This document shows positions 14,751 to 23,822 of a stretch of DNA of 64,000 bases, piece after piece. This stretch comes from Clostridium sp. CAG:302 (lineage in GTDB: Bacteria; Bacillota_I; Bacilli_A; RF39; UBA660). The DNA lies in assembly GCA_000431795.1 (NCBI GenBank), contig FR887371.1, positions 1 through 64,000 of the forward strand, given 5' to 3'. The notes under the pieces were generated by a model. It saw only the letters and a program-made list of their open reading frames with translations. It searched no databases and was not told where the DNA came from. Every line of letters starts with the position of its first letter. Within the stretch, counting starts at the first letter, position 1. The position numbers and the translations under genes are program-made.

Positions 14751-15938
14751 CTAACTTGTAGTGTCCTCTTCATTAATAATAACTTCTCTATATTTAGTAA
14801 TATCTTCATAAACCTTAACAAATAAGGTTAAATTAAGCTGTTCATCATTACTTATCTCATTGACAATGGTAACTTCTTTTACTTCTTTAATATTATTATA
14901 TTTAAGTAGTAACTTTTCTTTAGCGGTTTCTACTGCTTTATTTTTAGCCTCTTCTTTAGTATATATATCATCAATTACTTCAGTTTCATATTGATATTCA
15001 TAATTTAATGATATTGGATTTACATTATTATCAAATATACTTTTTATATTTTTATCAAAAGTTTTATACTTCTTAAAGTCAAATAGTGATATTCTTTTAT
15101 TGATAAAGTTAAATACTAATACTTTTTTCTTATTACCAGTATATTTTACTTCATGATGATAATATGGATAATTTATATCTATTATATACCAAACTTCTCC
15201 AATTACCTTTCCTCTTGCGGTACTTAGTATTTTCTCTTCACTTGGAGTAGTAATATATGCTGATATTATAGTTTCACCTTTTTTAACATAAGTATTAATA
15301 TCTCGTACTTTTTCACCAGACTCTGCTTCAATAACTCTAATAACAGCATTTTTTGAAGAAACTATATCATAGTTTTTGTTATCATCTATTTCTTTATTAA
15401 TAATTCTCTCTTCTACTCTAACAGTATATTTAGTACCATTTCTTATTATTTCAAGCCATTCTAAATTATCTTTATTATTATTAAGTATTTCTTTTTCTAT
15501 TTTTTCTACTTCACTATAACTTTTAGCGAAAGCATATTTCTTAATACCACGATCTTTTAACTCTTCAGTCACTAGTTTAATTATTTTACTATTTGAATGT
15601 ATTACTTCAACGCTAAATATCATATTTGATAATATAAATATTATTATCATACTAAGTAATAAGAATAATAAAATAAATCTATTCTTTTTTAAGAATTTAA
15701 TTATATGAAGTTTTCCGTAATATCTAACTATTTTAATATCATAAATAGTTTTATATTTTTCTATTTCTTCTAAATCATTATAATCAATTATTAAATCTAT
15801 TTCTTTATGACTTCTTGGAGTTAACTTAACTATCTTGATATTATTTTTTATTATTCTTTTAATAAAATTATTAATATTTCTACCACTAACTCTAATTTTA
15901 ATATTACTAGAAAATATTCTAAATATTTTTTCTTTCAT
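14751..15938 (-). CDS. yqfD: Sporulation protein YqfD
   Basis: The 395-residue length fits YqfD. It has a cytoplasmic N-terminus (IFRIFSSNIKIRVSGRNINNFI), one membrane segment near 85-110 and a large extracytoplasmic domain with RVEERIINKE and STARGKVIGEVWYI. YqfD is made in the mother cell under sigma-E in Bacillus and is needed for efficient sporulation. It follows yqfC by 14 bp, the conserved order. Confidence 0.88.
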   Translation of the reverse strand: MKEKIFRIFSSNIKIRVSGRNINNFIKRIIKNNIKIVKLTPRSHKEIDLIIDYNDLEEIEKYKTIYDIKIVRYYGKLHIIKFLKKNRFILLFLLLSMIIIFILSNMIFSVEVIHSNSKIIKLVTEELKDRGIKKYAFAKSYSEVEKIEKEILNNNKDNLEWLEIIRNGTKYTVRVEERIINKEIDDNKNYDIVSSKNAVIRVIEAESGEKVRDINTYVKKGETIISAYITTPSEEKILSTARGKVIGEVWYIIDINYPYYHHEVKYTGNKKKVLVFNFINKRISLFDFKKYKTFDKNIKSIFDNNVNPISLNYEYQYETEVIDDIYTKEEAKNKAVETAKEKLLLKYNNIKEVKEVTIVNEISNDEQLNLTLFVKVYEDITKYREVIINEEDTTS

Positions 15939-15952
15939 AATATCAACTCTTT

Positions 15953-16204
15953 CTATTTATTAAAAGAAATACCTTCAATATTACCAGTTATTAATACTTC
16001 TTCTTCAAGCATTTTAGATATAACTAAATTAGTACCTGTTATTATATATTTACTATCTAAGTAACTAATACTAATTTTAGTGTCTGAGAAGTCCATAATT
16101 TTAGTATAATTAATAATATCTAGTTTGTTATTCTTATATAATATACTAAACTTTTTATCATTAATATAATTATCTATTGATCTAACTAATTTTAATTTTT
16201 TCAT
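15953..16204 (-). CDS. yqfC: Sporulation protein YqfC
   Basis: The 83-residue, beta-rich protein ends in VLITGNIEGISFNK. That C-terminal pattern and its place directly before yqfD identify YqfC, a small sporulation protein with a sigma-E-dependent gene in Bacillus. It diverges from the coat-protein gene at 16325. Confidence 0.85.
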   Translation of the reverse strand: MKKLKLVRSIDNYINDKKFSILYKNNKLDIINYTKIMDFSDTKISISYLDSKYIITGTNLVISKMLEEEVLITGNIEGISFNK

Positions 16205-16324
16205 ATTAATATATATGATTTATAATTGAAATTTATGAAAATATTAACTTATATAGGTATTCGTAGTGCATTTTTATTTACTTTTGTCATAAGTTATATT
16301 GAATACAAAAAAGGGGTGGATTAT

Positions 16325-16744
16325 ATGTGTAATAATGAAAATAATACTTGCGAGAATTGCATCGCGGATATCCTTAAAGTTATCCTTATACTTCAGCAAA
16401 GTGTATGTCAAAATGACTGCTGCCTAGAGACTTGTGATAGAGGATTCTTAGGACAAAATAGTAGTTTCTGCTACAACACTAGACCTATACAGTTATATAC
16501 TTGTTCAGGAGGAAATACTCCATTAGCAATGCCAATTAGTAAAGATCCAAGTATTACTACTACAAGTACTGTCTTTAGACTAGAAAAATTAGATGGTTGC
16601 TGTGCTACCTGCAGAGTACTTGCACCTAATACTGATGAGACTAGTGTATTTCCATACGAAGCTACAAACTCATTCTTTACTATTAATTTAGGATGCTGCT
16701 GCATACTAAGATGTCTAGACGATACAGTTGTTGAAAGCATATAA
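16325..16744 (+). CDS. Spore coat protein, CotY/CotZ (ExsY) family
   Basis: I chose the ATG at 16325 because AAGGGGTGG stands just before it; the frame is open further upstream but without a ribosome site. The 139-residue product is Cys-rich (C..CIADILKVILILQQ, CCLETCDRGFLG, DGCCATCRVL, GCCCILRCLDDT). It follows the CotY/CotZ pattern with the closing ATNSFFTINLGCCC motif. In Bacillus these proteins self-assemble, through disulfides, into the crust or exosporium. It is divergent from yqfC-yqfD, so a mother-cell spore programme is likely for both. Confidence 0.88.
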   Translation: MCNNENNTCENCIADILKVILILQQSVCQNDCCLETCDRGFLGQNSSFCYNTRPIQLYTCSGGNTPLAMPISKDPSITTTSTVFRLEKLDGCCATCRVLAPNTDETSVFPYEATNSFFTINLGCCCILRCLDDTVVESI

Positions 16745-16772
16745 AAAAACAGGCTATATAACCTGTTTTTTT
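16743..16772. terminator. Bidirectional terminator
   Basis: AAACAGG pairs with CCTGTTT (16747-16768), with an A-run before and a T-run after. It ends the coat gene and also overlaps the 3' end of the minus-strand small ORF. Confidence 0.75.
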
Positions 16773-16966
16773 AATAAAAGGAGACGATAAAAGTATTGTT
16801 CTCCTTTAAATGTTACTAAAAATATCTTGTAAAACTTTTTAGCTATATTGTTATATCTTGCATTATATCTTTTCAATTTCATTTTTAAATCTTCTTCTGA
16901 AGTAAATTCATTCCTACTATAAAACCTTTCTACATCTATTTTGTGACTTCTTTCAACTTTTTTCAT
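16754..16966 (-). CDS. Short ORF resembling the C-terminal tip of a DDE integrase/transposase
   Basis: The 70-codon frame begins MKKVERSHKIDVERFYSRNE and continues LKRYNARYNN. That recalls the end of rve-type transposases (xVERSHRxDQExFY...YNxxYN). Only about 45 residues match and the rest is unrelated. It has a strong AAAGGAGG site and a promoter in repeat copy B. Either it is a transposase fragment captured behind an expression cassette, or a decaying insertion sequence. It lacks the DDE triad, so it cannot transpose. Confidence 0.5.
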   Translation of the reverse strand: MKKVERSHKIDVERFYSRNEFTSEEDLKMKLKRYNARYNNIAKKFYKIFLVTFKGEQYFYRLLLLKKQVI

Positions 16967-16973
16967 TTTGCCA

Positions 16974-17137
16974 GCCTCCTTTCTTATATAATTTATAGAT
17001 TTTATATATAAATTATATTTATCTACCTTACATATAAAATAATATCATAAATTAAATATTTATACAAGTACTTTATAAAACAATTTATACTAAATATATA
17101 AATATAGCTTATATATAATAGATATGTAGATATATTA
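16974..17137 (-). repeat. Dispersed promoter-leader cassette, copy B
   Basis: This is the partner of 814-980. The promoter boxes, the 11-bp inverted repeat (16986-16996 with 17008-17018), the AAAGGAGG site and the far end (TAGATATGTAGATATATT) are all kept. It starts directly at the lon stop codon. Confidence 0.8.
17039..17067 (-). promoter_or_regulatory. Promoter within repeat copy B
   Basis: On the minus strand TTGTAT (17062-17067) and TATTAT (17039-17044) are 17 bp apart, identical to copy A. Confidence 0.6.
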
Positions 17138-19429
17138 CTTAAATAATCTCTTATATACATCCTCATAGTCTTCTACTAAGACTATATCAAGTCTATCCTT
17201 AACCTCACTAGGAAGTAATATAAGCTCTTTAGATAACTCCAAAGGTAAATAAACAGTAGTAATACCATTAGTAACAGCAGATATAAGTTTCTCTTTAAGA
17301 CCCCCAACAGGAAGTATCTTACCTCTTAAAGTAATCTCACCAGTCATAGATATCTTATTATCAATAACCCTATTCTTAAGTAAACTAAGAATAGCAGTAA
17401 CAATAGTAATACCCGCAGAAGGACCATCTTTAGGAACAGCCCCTTCCTCAATATGAAAGTGAAAATCAGACTCTTCAAATATCTTATAATCAATCTTAAA
17501 CTTAGTATTATTAGCCTTAATATAACTAAGAGCAATATAAATACTCTCCTTAATAACATCTCCTAAAGCCCCAGTCAAAGTAACATTACCATGACCAGGA
17601 TACAAAGTACAAGTAACCTTAAGAATAGTACCACCATAAGGAGTATAAGCAAGCCCATTAACAATACCAGTCTTATTAGTCTCTTCATTAGCCATAATAC
17701 TATATTTAGAAGGTCCTAAATACACCTCAATATCCGAAGGAGTAACATCTACCCTACTATTCCTATCTCTAGATATAATAACCTTTCTAATTACCGAATC
17801 AATTTGTCTATACAAATCTCTAGCTCCAGCCTCTTTAGTATAAGAAGTAATAATCTTCTCAATAGCCTCATCAGTAAACTTAATACCCTTTACCTTATAA
17901 TCCTCAAGTAAATTAGGAATTAAATAATACTTAGCAATACTAACCTTTTCATATATCGTATAACTAGATAACTCAATAATCTCTAATCTATCAAGTAAAG
18001 GAGCAGGTACTTTTTCAATATTATTCGCAGTAAGTATAAAGAGTACCTTACTCAAATCAAACTCTTCTTCTATATAATTATCACAAAACTTATTATTCTG
18101 TGACTTATCAAGTATCTCAAGTAACGCTGACGCTGGGTCTCCCTTATAATCCTTAGTAATCTTATCAACTTCATCAATTAAAAATACCGGATTAGAAGTC
18201 TTAGCCTTCTTCATCTGCTGAATAATCTTACCAGGCGAAGCCCCTACATAAGTTCTTCTATGACCAAGTATCTCAGCCTCATCATTAATACCACCCAAAG
18301 ATACCTTAACAAACTCCTTACCAAGTGCTCTAGCAATAGAACTAGCAAGTGATGTCTTACCAACACCCGGAGGCCCAACCAAACAAAGTATTGGACTATT
18401 AGCAGTATTAGTCTTCTTCTTAACTGCTATAAACTCAAGAATTCTCTTCTTAACACTATCAAGACCAAAATGCGATTCGTCCAAAGTACTCTCTATTTTC
18501 TTAATATCCGTAATATCCTTACTCTCATTATTCCAAGGTAATGCCAAAAGCCAATCAATATAACTCCTAATTGTAGTAACTTCCGGTGAAGCACTACTAG
18601 TAAGAGAATATCTTTCTATCTCTTCATTAAGTCTCTTCGTAATATTATCAGGTAAATTAAGACTATTCATCTTATTCCTAATCTTATTAATATCCTCTTC
18701 TTTTAAATCAGTCTCCCCAAGTTCTTCCTTAATAAGCCTAATCTTCTCCTTAAGCATATATTCTCTTTGTTCTTCTTCTAGCTTAACCTTCAAATTATCT
18801 TCAATATCATTCTCTAATCTAACAGTCTCTATCTCTTTAGATAAATCCTCAATAATATTCTTAATCCTAACCATCGGATTAGTAATCTCTATATACTTAA
18901 TCAAATCCTTATATTCCAAAGGAAGTTCTGCCACTATAATATCCGATAACTTACTAATATTCTTAACATCATTAATTCTACCAAGAACAGTATTAGACAT
19001 ATAAGGAGAAATATCAATATACTCATCCAATTTACGATATAAAACTCTCTTTAAAGCAGCAGCCTCTACCTCATTATAATCATATTCTTTAGTAGGAACA
19101 ACAAAAGCCGATAATACTGTAGTATCCTCAACATAACTAGATATCGTAACCCTATCAATACCCGCTAGTACCACTCTTGTTATCCCATTAGGAAGATCTA
19201 TCTTAGACTTAATCTTAGCCAAAATACCAACATTAGATAAATCATTAATTAAAGGAGCCTCCTCAAGAGGATCAGCCAAATTAATAAGCAGAATATTACT
19301 ATCATAATTCTTCATCGAAATATCAAGAATATTCTTTTCTTTATCTTCAGTAAACTCTAATCTAATTTCATTAAATGGAAGTAATACTACTTCTCTTAAG
19401 TACAATATCGGTAAATTAGTCTCAATCAT
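17135..19429 (-). CDS. lon: ATP-dependent protease Lon
   Basis: Lon degrades misfolded and regulatory proteins in the cytoplasm as a hexamer. I chose the ATG at 19429 (MIETNLPILYLREV) because GGAGG lies 8 bp before it, giving 764 residues. The N-terminal LON domain, a coiled-coil (about 180-240), the AAA+ module with Walker A GPPGVGKTS and Walker B PVFLIDEVDK, and the protease domain with the Ser of DGPSAG and Lys of GGLKEKL are complete. The 5' leader contains a terminator-like hairpin just before the ribosome site. The stop codon abuts repeat copy B. Confidence 0.97.
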   Translation of the reverse strand: MIETNLPILYLREVVLLPFNEIRLEFTEDKEKNILDISMKNYDSNILLINLADPLEEAPLINDLSNVGILAKIKSKIDLPNGITRVVLAGIDRVTISSYVEDTTVLSAFVVPTKEYDYNEVEAAALKRVLYRKLDEYIDISPYMSNTVLGRINDVKNISKLSDIIVAELPLEYKDLIKYIEITNPMVRIKNIIEDLSKEIETVRLENDIEDNLKVKLEEEQREYMLKEKIRLIKEELGETDLKEEDINKIRNKMNSLNLPDNITKRLNEEIERYSLTSSASPEVTTIRSYIDWLLALPWNNESKDITDIKKIESTLDESHFGLDSVKKRILEFIAVKKKTNTANSPILCLVGPPGVGKTSLASSIARALGKEFVKVSLGGINDEAEILGHRRTYVGASPGKIIQQMKKAKTSNPVFLIDEVDKITKDYKGDPASALLEILDKSQNNKFCDNYIEEEFDLSKVLFILTANNIEKVPAPLLDRLEIIELSSYTIYEKVSIAKYYLIPNLLEDYKVKGIKFTDEAIEKIITSYTKEAGARDLYRQIDSVIRKVIISRDRNSRVDVTPSDIEVYLGPSKYSIMANEETNKTGIVNGLAYTPYGGTILKVTCTLYPGHGNVTLTGALGDVIKESIYIALSYIKANNTKFKIDYKIFEESDFHFHIEEGAVPKDGPSAGITIVTAILSLLKNRVIDNKISMTGEITLRGKILPVGGLKEKLISAVTNGITTVYLPLELSKELILLPSEVKDRLDIVLVEDYEDVYKRLFK

Positions 19430-19448
19430 AAGCTGACCTCCAAATAAA

Positions 19449-19493
19449 CAAAAAAGCACATACTAACTAATTAAAAATTAATTGTAGATGTGC
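19449..19493 (-). promoter_or_regulatory. Terminator-like hairpin in the lon leader
   Basis: GCACAT (19488-19493) pairs with ATGTGC (19456-19461) around an AT-rich inner stem, followed by six T residues on the minus strand. It stands downstream of the apparent lon promoter and only about 10 bp before the lon ribosome site. A five-codon frame (ATG at 19495, TAA at 19478) covers the 5' arm. Transcription attenuation is possible. Confidence 0.5.
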
Positions 19494-19512
19494 ATCACTT
19501 CCTTGGTTATTT

Positions 19513-19540
19513 ATAATACCATAAAATAAAAATATATCAA
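19513..19540 (-). promoter_or_regulatory. Probable lon promoter
   Basis: On the minus strand TTGATA (19535-19540) and TATTAT (19513-19518) are 16 bp apart, which places the transcript start near 19506. Confidence 0.55.
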
Positions 19541-19565
19541 GTATTTTTTGATATATTTTACATTT

Positions 19566-20612
19566 TTATTCATGAAAGTCTATCTTAGTAACAACATAAT
19601 TATTATCTACTTTATCAATATTAAACTTCCCAAGTTCATATTTAAAATTAGAATTACTACACTTAGATAAGTTCTTAACATCACAACTACTCTCTTCAGT
19701 TAAGTATTCATAAACAATATTACCAGATATCCTACTATCACTACTATTAATAATCTCAATATCATAGTTACCAGTATATCTAGTAAGCCTTCCCTTACCA
19801 GAATAATTCCTACAATATAAATTACCATCAATCTCATAGTAGTCATCATACATTCTCTTATTATTAATATCCGAAAGTTTAAGTTCTGTCTTAATAAGCG
19901 ATTCATCTAAGAAAGTAAGTAAATGTTTCTTTAACTCCTCAAGATTCTTATACTCAGACTTAACATAATACCCCTTAAAACTATTACCATTCTCATTATA
20001 TTCAATAGTCTTAGTCTCCCCAGGATTCTCACCACAGTAAGCCTTAAGAACACTATTATCATAATAATTATTAGCCTTATCAATAACCTCTTTAGCAGTC
20101 TTAATAGTATTCTTATCTATATCTTCTACCTTAATATAAGTACCACAAGCATACCCAGTATAATTACTGCCCCTCTTCACATAACTAACCTTATACCACT
20201 TCTTACAATTATCCGTACCAGGTAGTTCCTCTTCAATAGTAACTTCCTTATAACAGGATAACCCATCAATAATATCCCCACTAGTAGAATTTCTCACATT
20301 AAGAAGCGAAGTATTATCATCACAAGATACATATCCCATATTACTCTTATTAGTATCCTTATCTTTATCTTCATCCTTATTTACAATATCAATATCATTC
20401 TTCTTATTATCAGTATTATCTTTCTTATTACCAAGAACAATATAAATCATAACCAAAATCAAAATAAGTACTACTACTCCTATAACAACATACATAATAA
20501 TTTTCTTCTTATTATCATCATTACTTCTATTAAGTTTCATTTTCATATCACTATTATCCTCCTTATAATCAAAAGGTTCAGTCTCCATTATAGGTTTATT
20601 CTCATTATCCAT
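19566..20612 (-). CDS. Membrane-anchored protein with a bacterial SH3-like domain
   Basis: The 348-residue protein has an acidic cytoplasmic N-terminus, a membrane segment (about 39-60, KIIMYVVIGVVVLILILVMI) and a Lys/Asp-rich linker. An SH3b-like stretch follows (LLNVRNSTSGDIIDGLSC... YACGTYIKVED). The C-terminal 180 residues contain several Cys pairs and no known domain. SH3b domains usually bind cell-wall peptides. It may be a wall-sensing or wall-binding protein; the role is unknown. Confidence 0.65.
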   Translation of the reverse strand: MDNENKPIMETEPFDYKEDNSDMKMKLNRSNDDNKKKIIMYVVIGVVVLILILVMIYIVLGNKKDNTDNKKNDIDIVNKDEDKDKDTNKSNMGYVSCDDNTSLLNVRNSTSGDIIDGLSCYKEVTIEEELPGTDNCKKWYKVSYVKRGSNYTGYACGTYIKVEDIDKNTIKTAKEVIDKANNYYDNSVLKAYCGENPGETKTIEYNENGNSFKGYYVKSEYKNLEELKKHLLTFLDESLIKTELKLSDINNKRMYDDYYEIDGNLYCRNYSGKGRLTRYTGNYDIEIINSSDSRISGNIVYEYLTEESSCDVKNLSKCSNSNFKYELGKFNIDKVDNNYVVTKIDFHE

Positions 20613-20720
20613 ATTAATTCTCCTTACTTACACCTATAATATAACACAAATTATGAAAAAAGAATAGTTTTTATTCCAAGTTTACACTTTATTTGATATA
20701 ATCTTTATAAGAGGTGTATT

Positions 20721-21209
20721 ATGGAAAGAATAGATAAAATAAATTACTACTTAGACATTGCTGAAACCGTTGTTGAAAGGGGAACATGTCTAAGAAGAAA
20801 CTTTGGAGCCATCATTGTCAAAAATGATGAAATAATATCAACAGGCTATGTTGGGGCCCCACGTGGAAGAAAAAACTGCTGCGATCTTGGCTATTGCACA
20901 AGAGAAAAATTAAATATCCCAAGAGGAGAAAGATACGAACTATGTCGTAGTGTTCATGCCGAGCAGAATGCCATTATCAGTGCATCAAGAAGAGATACAA
21001 TAGATTCCACTCTATATCTAGTAGGAATAAACTATAAAGACCATACCTATGTTGAAAATGCTAATCCTTGTGCTCTATGCAAAAGAATGATCATCAATTC
21101 CGGTATCAAAGAAGTAATAATCAGAGATACCAAAAAGAAATATCGTATAATCAAAGTACAAGAATACATAGATAATGACGAAAGTTTAGAAAAAATATTA
21201 GGTTATTAA
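20721..21209 (+). CDS. comEB: dCMP deaminase (ComEB family)
   Basis: The 162-residue zinc enzyme converts dCMP to dUMP for thymidylate synthesis. The active-site His and Glu lie in SVHAEQNAI and the zinc Cys pair in NPCALCKRMI. An extra Cys-rich insert (RKNCCDLGYCTREK) between strands is usual for this family. AGAGGTG precedes the ATG. A terminator shared with spo0A follows. Confidence 0.92.
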   Translation: MERIDKINYYLDIAETVVERGTCLRRNFGAIIVKNDEIISTGYVGAPRGRKNCCDLGYCTREKLNIPRGERYELCRSVHAEQNAIISASRRDTIDSTLYLVGINYKDHTYVENANPCALCKRMIINSGIKEVIIRDTKKKYRIIKVQEYIDNDESLEKILGY

Positions 21210-21210
21210 G

Positions 21211-21231
21211 AAAAGACAATTATTGTCTTTT
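21211..21231. terminator. Bidirectional terminator between comEB and spo0A
   Basis: AAAAGACAA pairs with TTGTCTTTT around TTA, with T-rich DNA on both sides. It serves both convergent genes. Confidence 0.75.
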
Positions 21232-21237
21232 CTTTTA

Positions 21238-21993
21238 TTATCTAACATACTCTAGTCTAAGTTTATCCGCTACTGTAACAATAAACTCCGAATTAGTAGG
21301 TTTAGCCTTATCAATATCCACACTATGTCCAAATACCTCTTCCATCAAATCCCAGTCACCTCTATTCCAAGATACCTCAATAGCATGCCTAATAGCCCTT
21401 TCAACTCTAGACACAGTAGTATCAAACTTACCAGCCAAAGTAGGATATAATTCCTTAGTAATTCCTCCTACTATTTCCGGATTATCATATACCATTGAAA
21501 TAGCCTCTCTAATATATTGATACCCCTTAATATGTGATGGCATACCAAGTTCATGTAACATCTTACTAATAGATATCTGCAGATTATTACTAATAAGATT
21601 AATACTCTTACTCTTATTAGTATTAAAAGTATCTAGTATCTTCTCTTCTAAGTCAGTAAGTTCAAAAGGCTTAAGTATATAATAGTTAGCTCCATATTCA
21701 CTAACCTTCCTTATCGTATCAGGAGCATTATAAGAAGTAGCCACAATCACATTAGAAGCAATATTAGAATTCTTAAGTTCCTTAAGAACACCAATTCCAT
21801 CTTTCTTTGGCATAATCAAATCTAGTACAATAAGGTCATATTTAAGTTTACCTTCCTTAATAATATTCAAACCTTCCATTCCATCATTAGCACTACCGAC
21901 AATTTCAATCTTAGGATGATTCTCAAAGTAATCCTTAACCATCTCCACTAAATTAACATTATCATCAATCATTAAAACTTTTATTTTTTCCAT
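21238..21993 (-). CDS. spo0A: Sporulation master regulator Spo0A
   Basis: The 251-residue response regulator has a receiver domain (phospho-acceptor Asp in [14 protein letters not shown], near residue 57, and the conserved Lys in YILKPFE). Its Spo0A-specific DNA-binding domain has [25 protein letters not shown] as recognition region and ends in [18 protein letters not shown]. Phosphorylated Spo0A starts sporulation by binding 0A boxes. One such box (TGTCGAA) lies 56 bp upstream of the start codon. No phosphorelay gene is adjacent. Confidence 0.97.
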   Translation of the reverse strand: MEKIKVLMIDDNVNLVEMVKDYFENHPKIEIVGSANDGMEGLNIIKEGKLKYDLIVLDLIMPKKDGIGVLKELKNSNIASNVIVATSYNAPDTIRKVSEYGANYYILKPFELTDLEEKILDTFNTNKSKSINLISNNLQISISKMLHELGMPSHIKGYQYIREAISMVYDNPEIVGGITKELYPTLAGKFDTTVSRVERAIRHAIEVSWNRGDWDLMEEVFGHSVDIDKAKPTNSEFIVTVADKLRLEYVR

Positions 21994-22048
21994 TTTCTTA
22001 TACCTTCTTTCTTACATTATCATTGTACTGCATCAAAAACGAAAAATA

Positions 22049-22055
22049 TGTCGAA
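22049..22055. promoter_or_regulatory. Candidate 0A box upstream of spo0A
   Basis: TGTCGAA matches the TGNCGAA core of Spo0A binding sites. On the minus strand it directly abuts a TATAAT sequence (22056-22061 region). This position could allow autoregulation. Confidence 0.5.
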
Positions 22056-22077
22056 TTATACTATAAACCAAAGAAAA

Positions 22078-22109
22078 ATAGAGAAATATCTTATTAAGTA
22101 CTTCTCTAT
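22078..22109 (-). terminator. Terminator of the pgk-flippase-tpiA unit
   Basis: ATAGAGAAGTA pairs with TATTTCTCTAT with one mismatch, followed on the minus strand by TTTTTC. It starts at the tpiA stop codon. Confidence 0.65.
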
Positions 22110-22807
22110 ATATTTTTAAATATTTTTTGTATTTCTTTTATATTCGATGATATAGCTCCTATCATAACTCCAGATAACCCTTCTATATTAATAATTTCAT
22201 CAATATTACTACTATCAACACTACCACCATATATAATACTAGGCTTCTTATGATATTTATCTTCAATATATTTACTAATAAAATCAGTTACTTCCTTAAT
22301 TCTATCAACACTTGGAAGAGTTCCAGTACCAATAGCATAAGCAGGTTCATAAGCAAAAGTAATAAAATCAATATTAAGAACATCTTTTAAATAAGCATCA
22401 AGTATTTTAGGAATAGCCTCCTTATAATCCTCATCAATATTCTCACCAAAACAAAGAATTGGTAATATATTCGCCTCTAAAGCCGCAATAAGTTTCATAT
22501 TAACAATACTCTTATTTTCATGATACTTTTCTACTCTCTCATTATGTCCTATAATAACATAATCTACTCCAAGAGCTCTTATCTGATCAGTAGATATCTC
22601 ACCAGTATTATTAACATCTAAGTTATAATTAATATTCTGACATCCAATAGCATAATCAGAATTATTTAAGAATGCCTCTAAATAAATATTAGATGGACAT
22701 ACAACAATATCACAATCAGTTTCAATATTATTAATCATCTCTATATAACTATATAAATCATCATATAAAAGACTCATCTTATGATTAAGAACAACTAATT
22801 TATTCAT
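22106..22807 (-). CDS. tpiA: Triosephosphate isomerase, divergent
   Basis: TPI interconverts DHAP and glyceraldehyde-3-phosphate in glycolysis. At 233 residues it is shorter than the usual 250. The substrate Lys is kept but in the unusual context LNHKMS instead of GNWKMN. The catalytic His is in VIIGHNER, the Glu in FAYEPAYAIGTG, and the phosphate loop in IYGGSVDSSN. All catalytic residues are present, so activity is likely. It is the last gene after pgk and a membrane protein, overlapping the latter by 8 bp. Confidence 0.88.
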   Translation of the reverse strand: MNKLVVLNHKMSLLYDDLYSYIEMINNIETDCDIVVCPSNIYLEAFLNNSDYAIGCQNINYNLDVNNTGEISTDQIRALGVDYVIIGHNERVEKYHENKSIVNMKLIAALEANILPILCFGENIDEDYKEAIPKILDAYLKDVLNIDFITFAYEPAYAIGTGTLPSVDRIKEVTDFISKYIEDKYHKKPSIIYGGSVDSSNIDEIINIEGLSGVMIGAISSNIKEIQKIFKNI

Positions 22808-23822
22808 AATTATGTTTCACCTTCTTCCACGTAATTGCAATTAAACCACCTACAATAAGAGGGATATAATAAGTAACAAGTCTCCACATCAACATATATG
22901 CCATTATATCAGATTCAGATATAAGACCAGTAAATAAATACACAAAGTTATATTCTGCTGCCCCACTATTACCAGGAGTAATAAATATAAGACTAAGCAT
23001 CTTAACATAAGTAGACAAAATAAACATCTTAACTGCACTAATACTAGTAATGCCCATAGATACCGCTACTGGATAAGCCGCTAACATATAAAATAAGAAT
23101 GATAACATTTGAATACCAATTACCTTAAAAAATAACTTCTTATCATGTTTTAACTTTTCAACACCCTCATCAAAGTTTTTTAAATAATTATCTAGTCTAT
23201 CTCTAGTCTTATCAATATTTCTAACAAAATGAAGTTTATGACCTATCTGTAGTCCCTTCTTCATAATAAAATGATTAAACTTCTTATTGTAGGCTACCAA
23301 GAAAAAGAAGCCAAGTAAAAAGCCATTTACCAAGAAATTAATAACTACAAAAGAAAAGACAAAACTATTAAGAGGTACAACCCTAATAAACAAGTTTAAA
23401 ATTACTGCCATCGTATTAATAATAAGTAGTGATATCTGATAAGTAATAAACTTCTGTATAGTAATATTAGATCCCTTACCAACCGAAATACCACAGTCTC
23501 TCATATATAATATTTCAAAAGACTCACCACCTAATGAACTAGGAGTAATACCCGCAAAAAAGGGATAAATAAGTTCAATAAGTACCATATCTTTTATTTT
23601 AATATCAGACTTTTCTTTTTTTGCCAAAAAATATAATGTTTCTCCAAGAAAATATTTAGATAAAAACATAAAAAATACTCCTATCAAAAGAAACAATATA
23701 TTAACATCATTAAGTGCATTCAAAATATCTTTATAATCATCTTTCAAAGAAACATATAATACACATACAAATAATATTATAACAACTGTCAAATATATAG
23801 TAAGCTTATTTTTTTTCATCAT
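22800..23822 (-). CDS. YbhN/UPF0104-family membrane protein (MprF flippase-like)
   Basis: The 340-residue protein has about eight membrane segments and the family signatures FAGITPSSLGGESFE and FITPGNSGAAEYNF. The family is related to the membrane part of MprF/AglD and may move lipids or lipid-linked sugars. I take the ATG at 23822; the frame starts inside the pgk end, so translation is probably coupled. Its position between pgk and tpiA splits a glycolytic pair and is unusual. Confidence 0.8.
   Translation of the reverse strand: MMKKNKLTIYLTVVIILFVCVLYVSLKDDYKDILNALNDVNILFLLIGVFFMFLSKYFLGETLYFLAKKEKSDIKIKDMVLIELIYPFFAGITPSSLGGESFEILYMRDCGISVGKGSNITIQKFITYQISLLIINTMAVILNLFIRVVPLNSFVFSFVVINFLVNGFLLGFFFLVAYNKKFNHFIMKKGLQIGHKLHFVRNIDKTRDRLDNYLKNFDEGVEKLKHDKKLFFKVIGIQMLSFLFYMLAAYPVAVSMGITSISAVKMFILSTYVKMLSLIFITPGNSGAAEYNFVYLFTGLISESDIMAYMLMWRLVTYYIPLIVGGLIAITWKKVKHNYE

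Noticed and set aside
14570..14761. Plus-strand open frame rich in Phe and Ser before the sortase-substrate gene
   Set aside because: It is the complement of the gene start and A-rich leader, is of low complexity and lacks a ribosome site.
16226..16324. N-terminal extension of the coat protein with a hydrophobic stretch
   Set aside because: The strong AAGGGGTGG site stands before the ATG at 16325, and family members start there. The extension has no ribosome site.
22106..22807. Idea that the short triosephosphate isomerase is inactive
   Set aside because: The catalytic Lys, His, Glu and the phosphate-binding GGS loop are all present, and only the surrounding residues are unusual.
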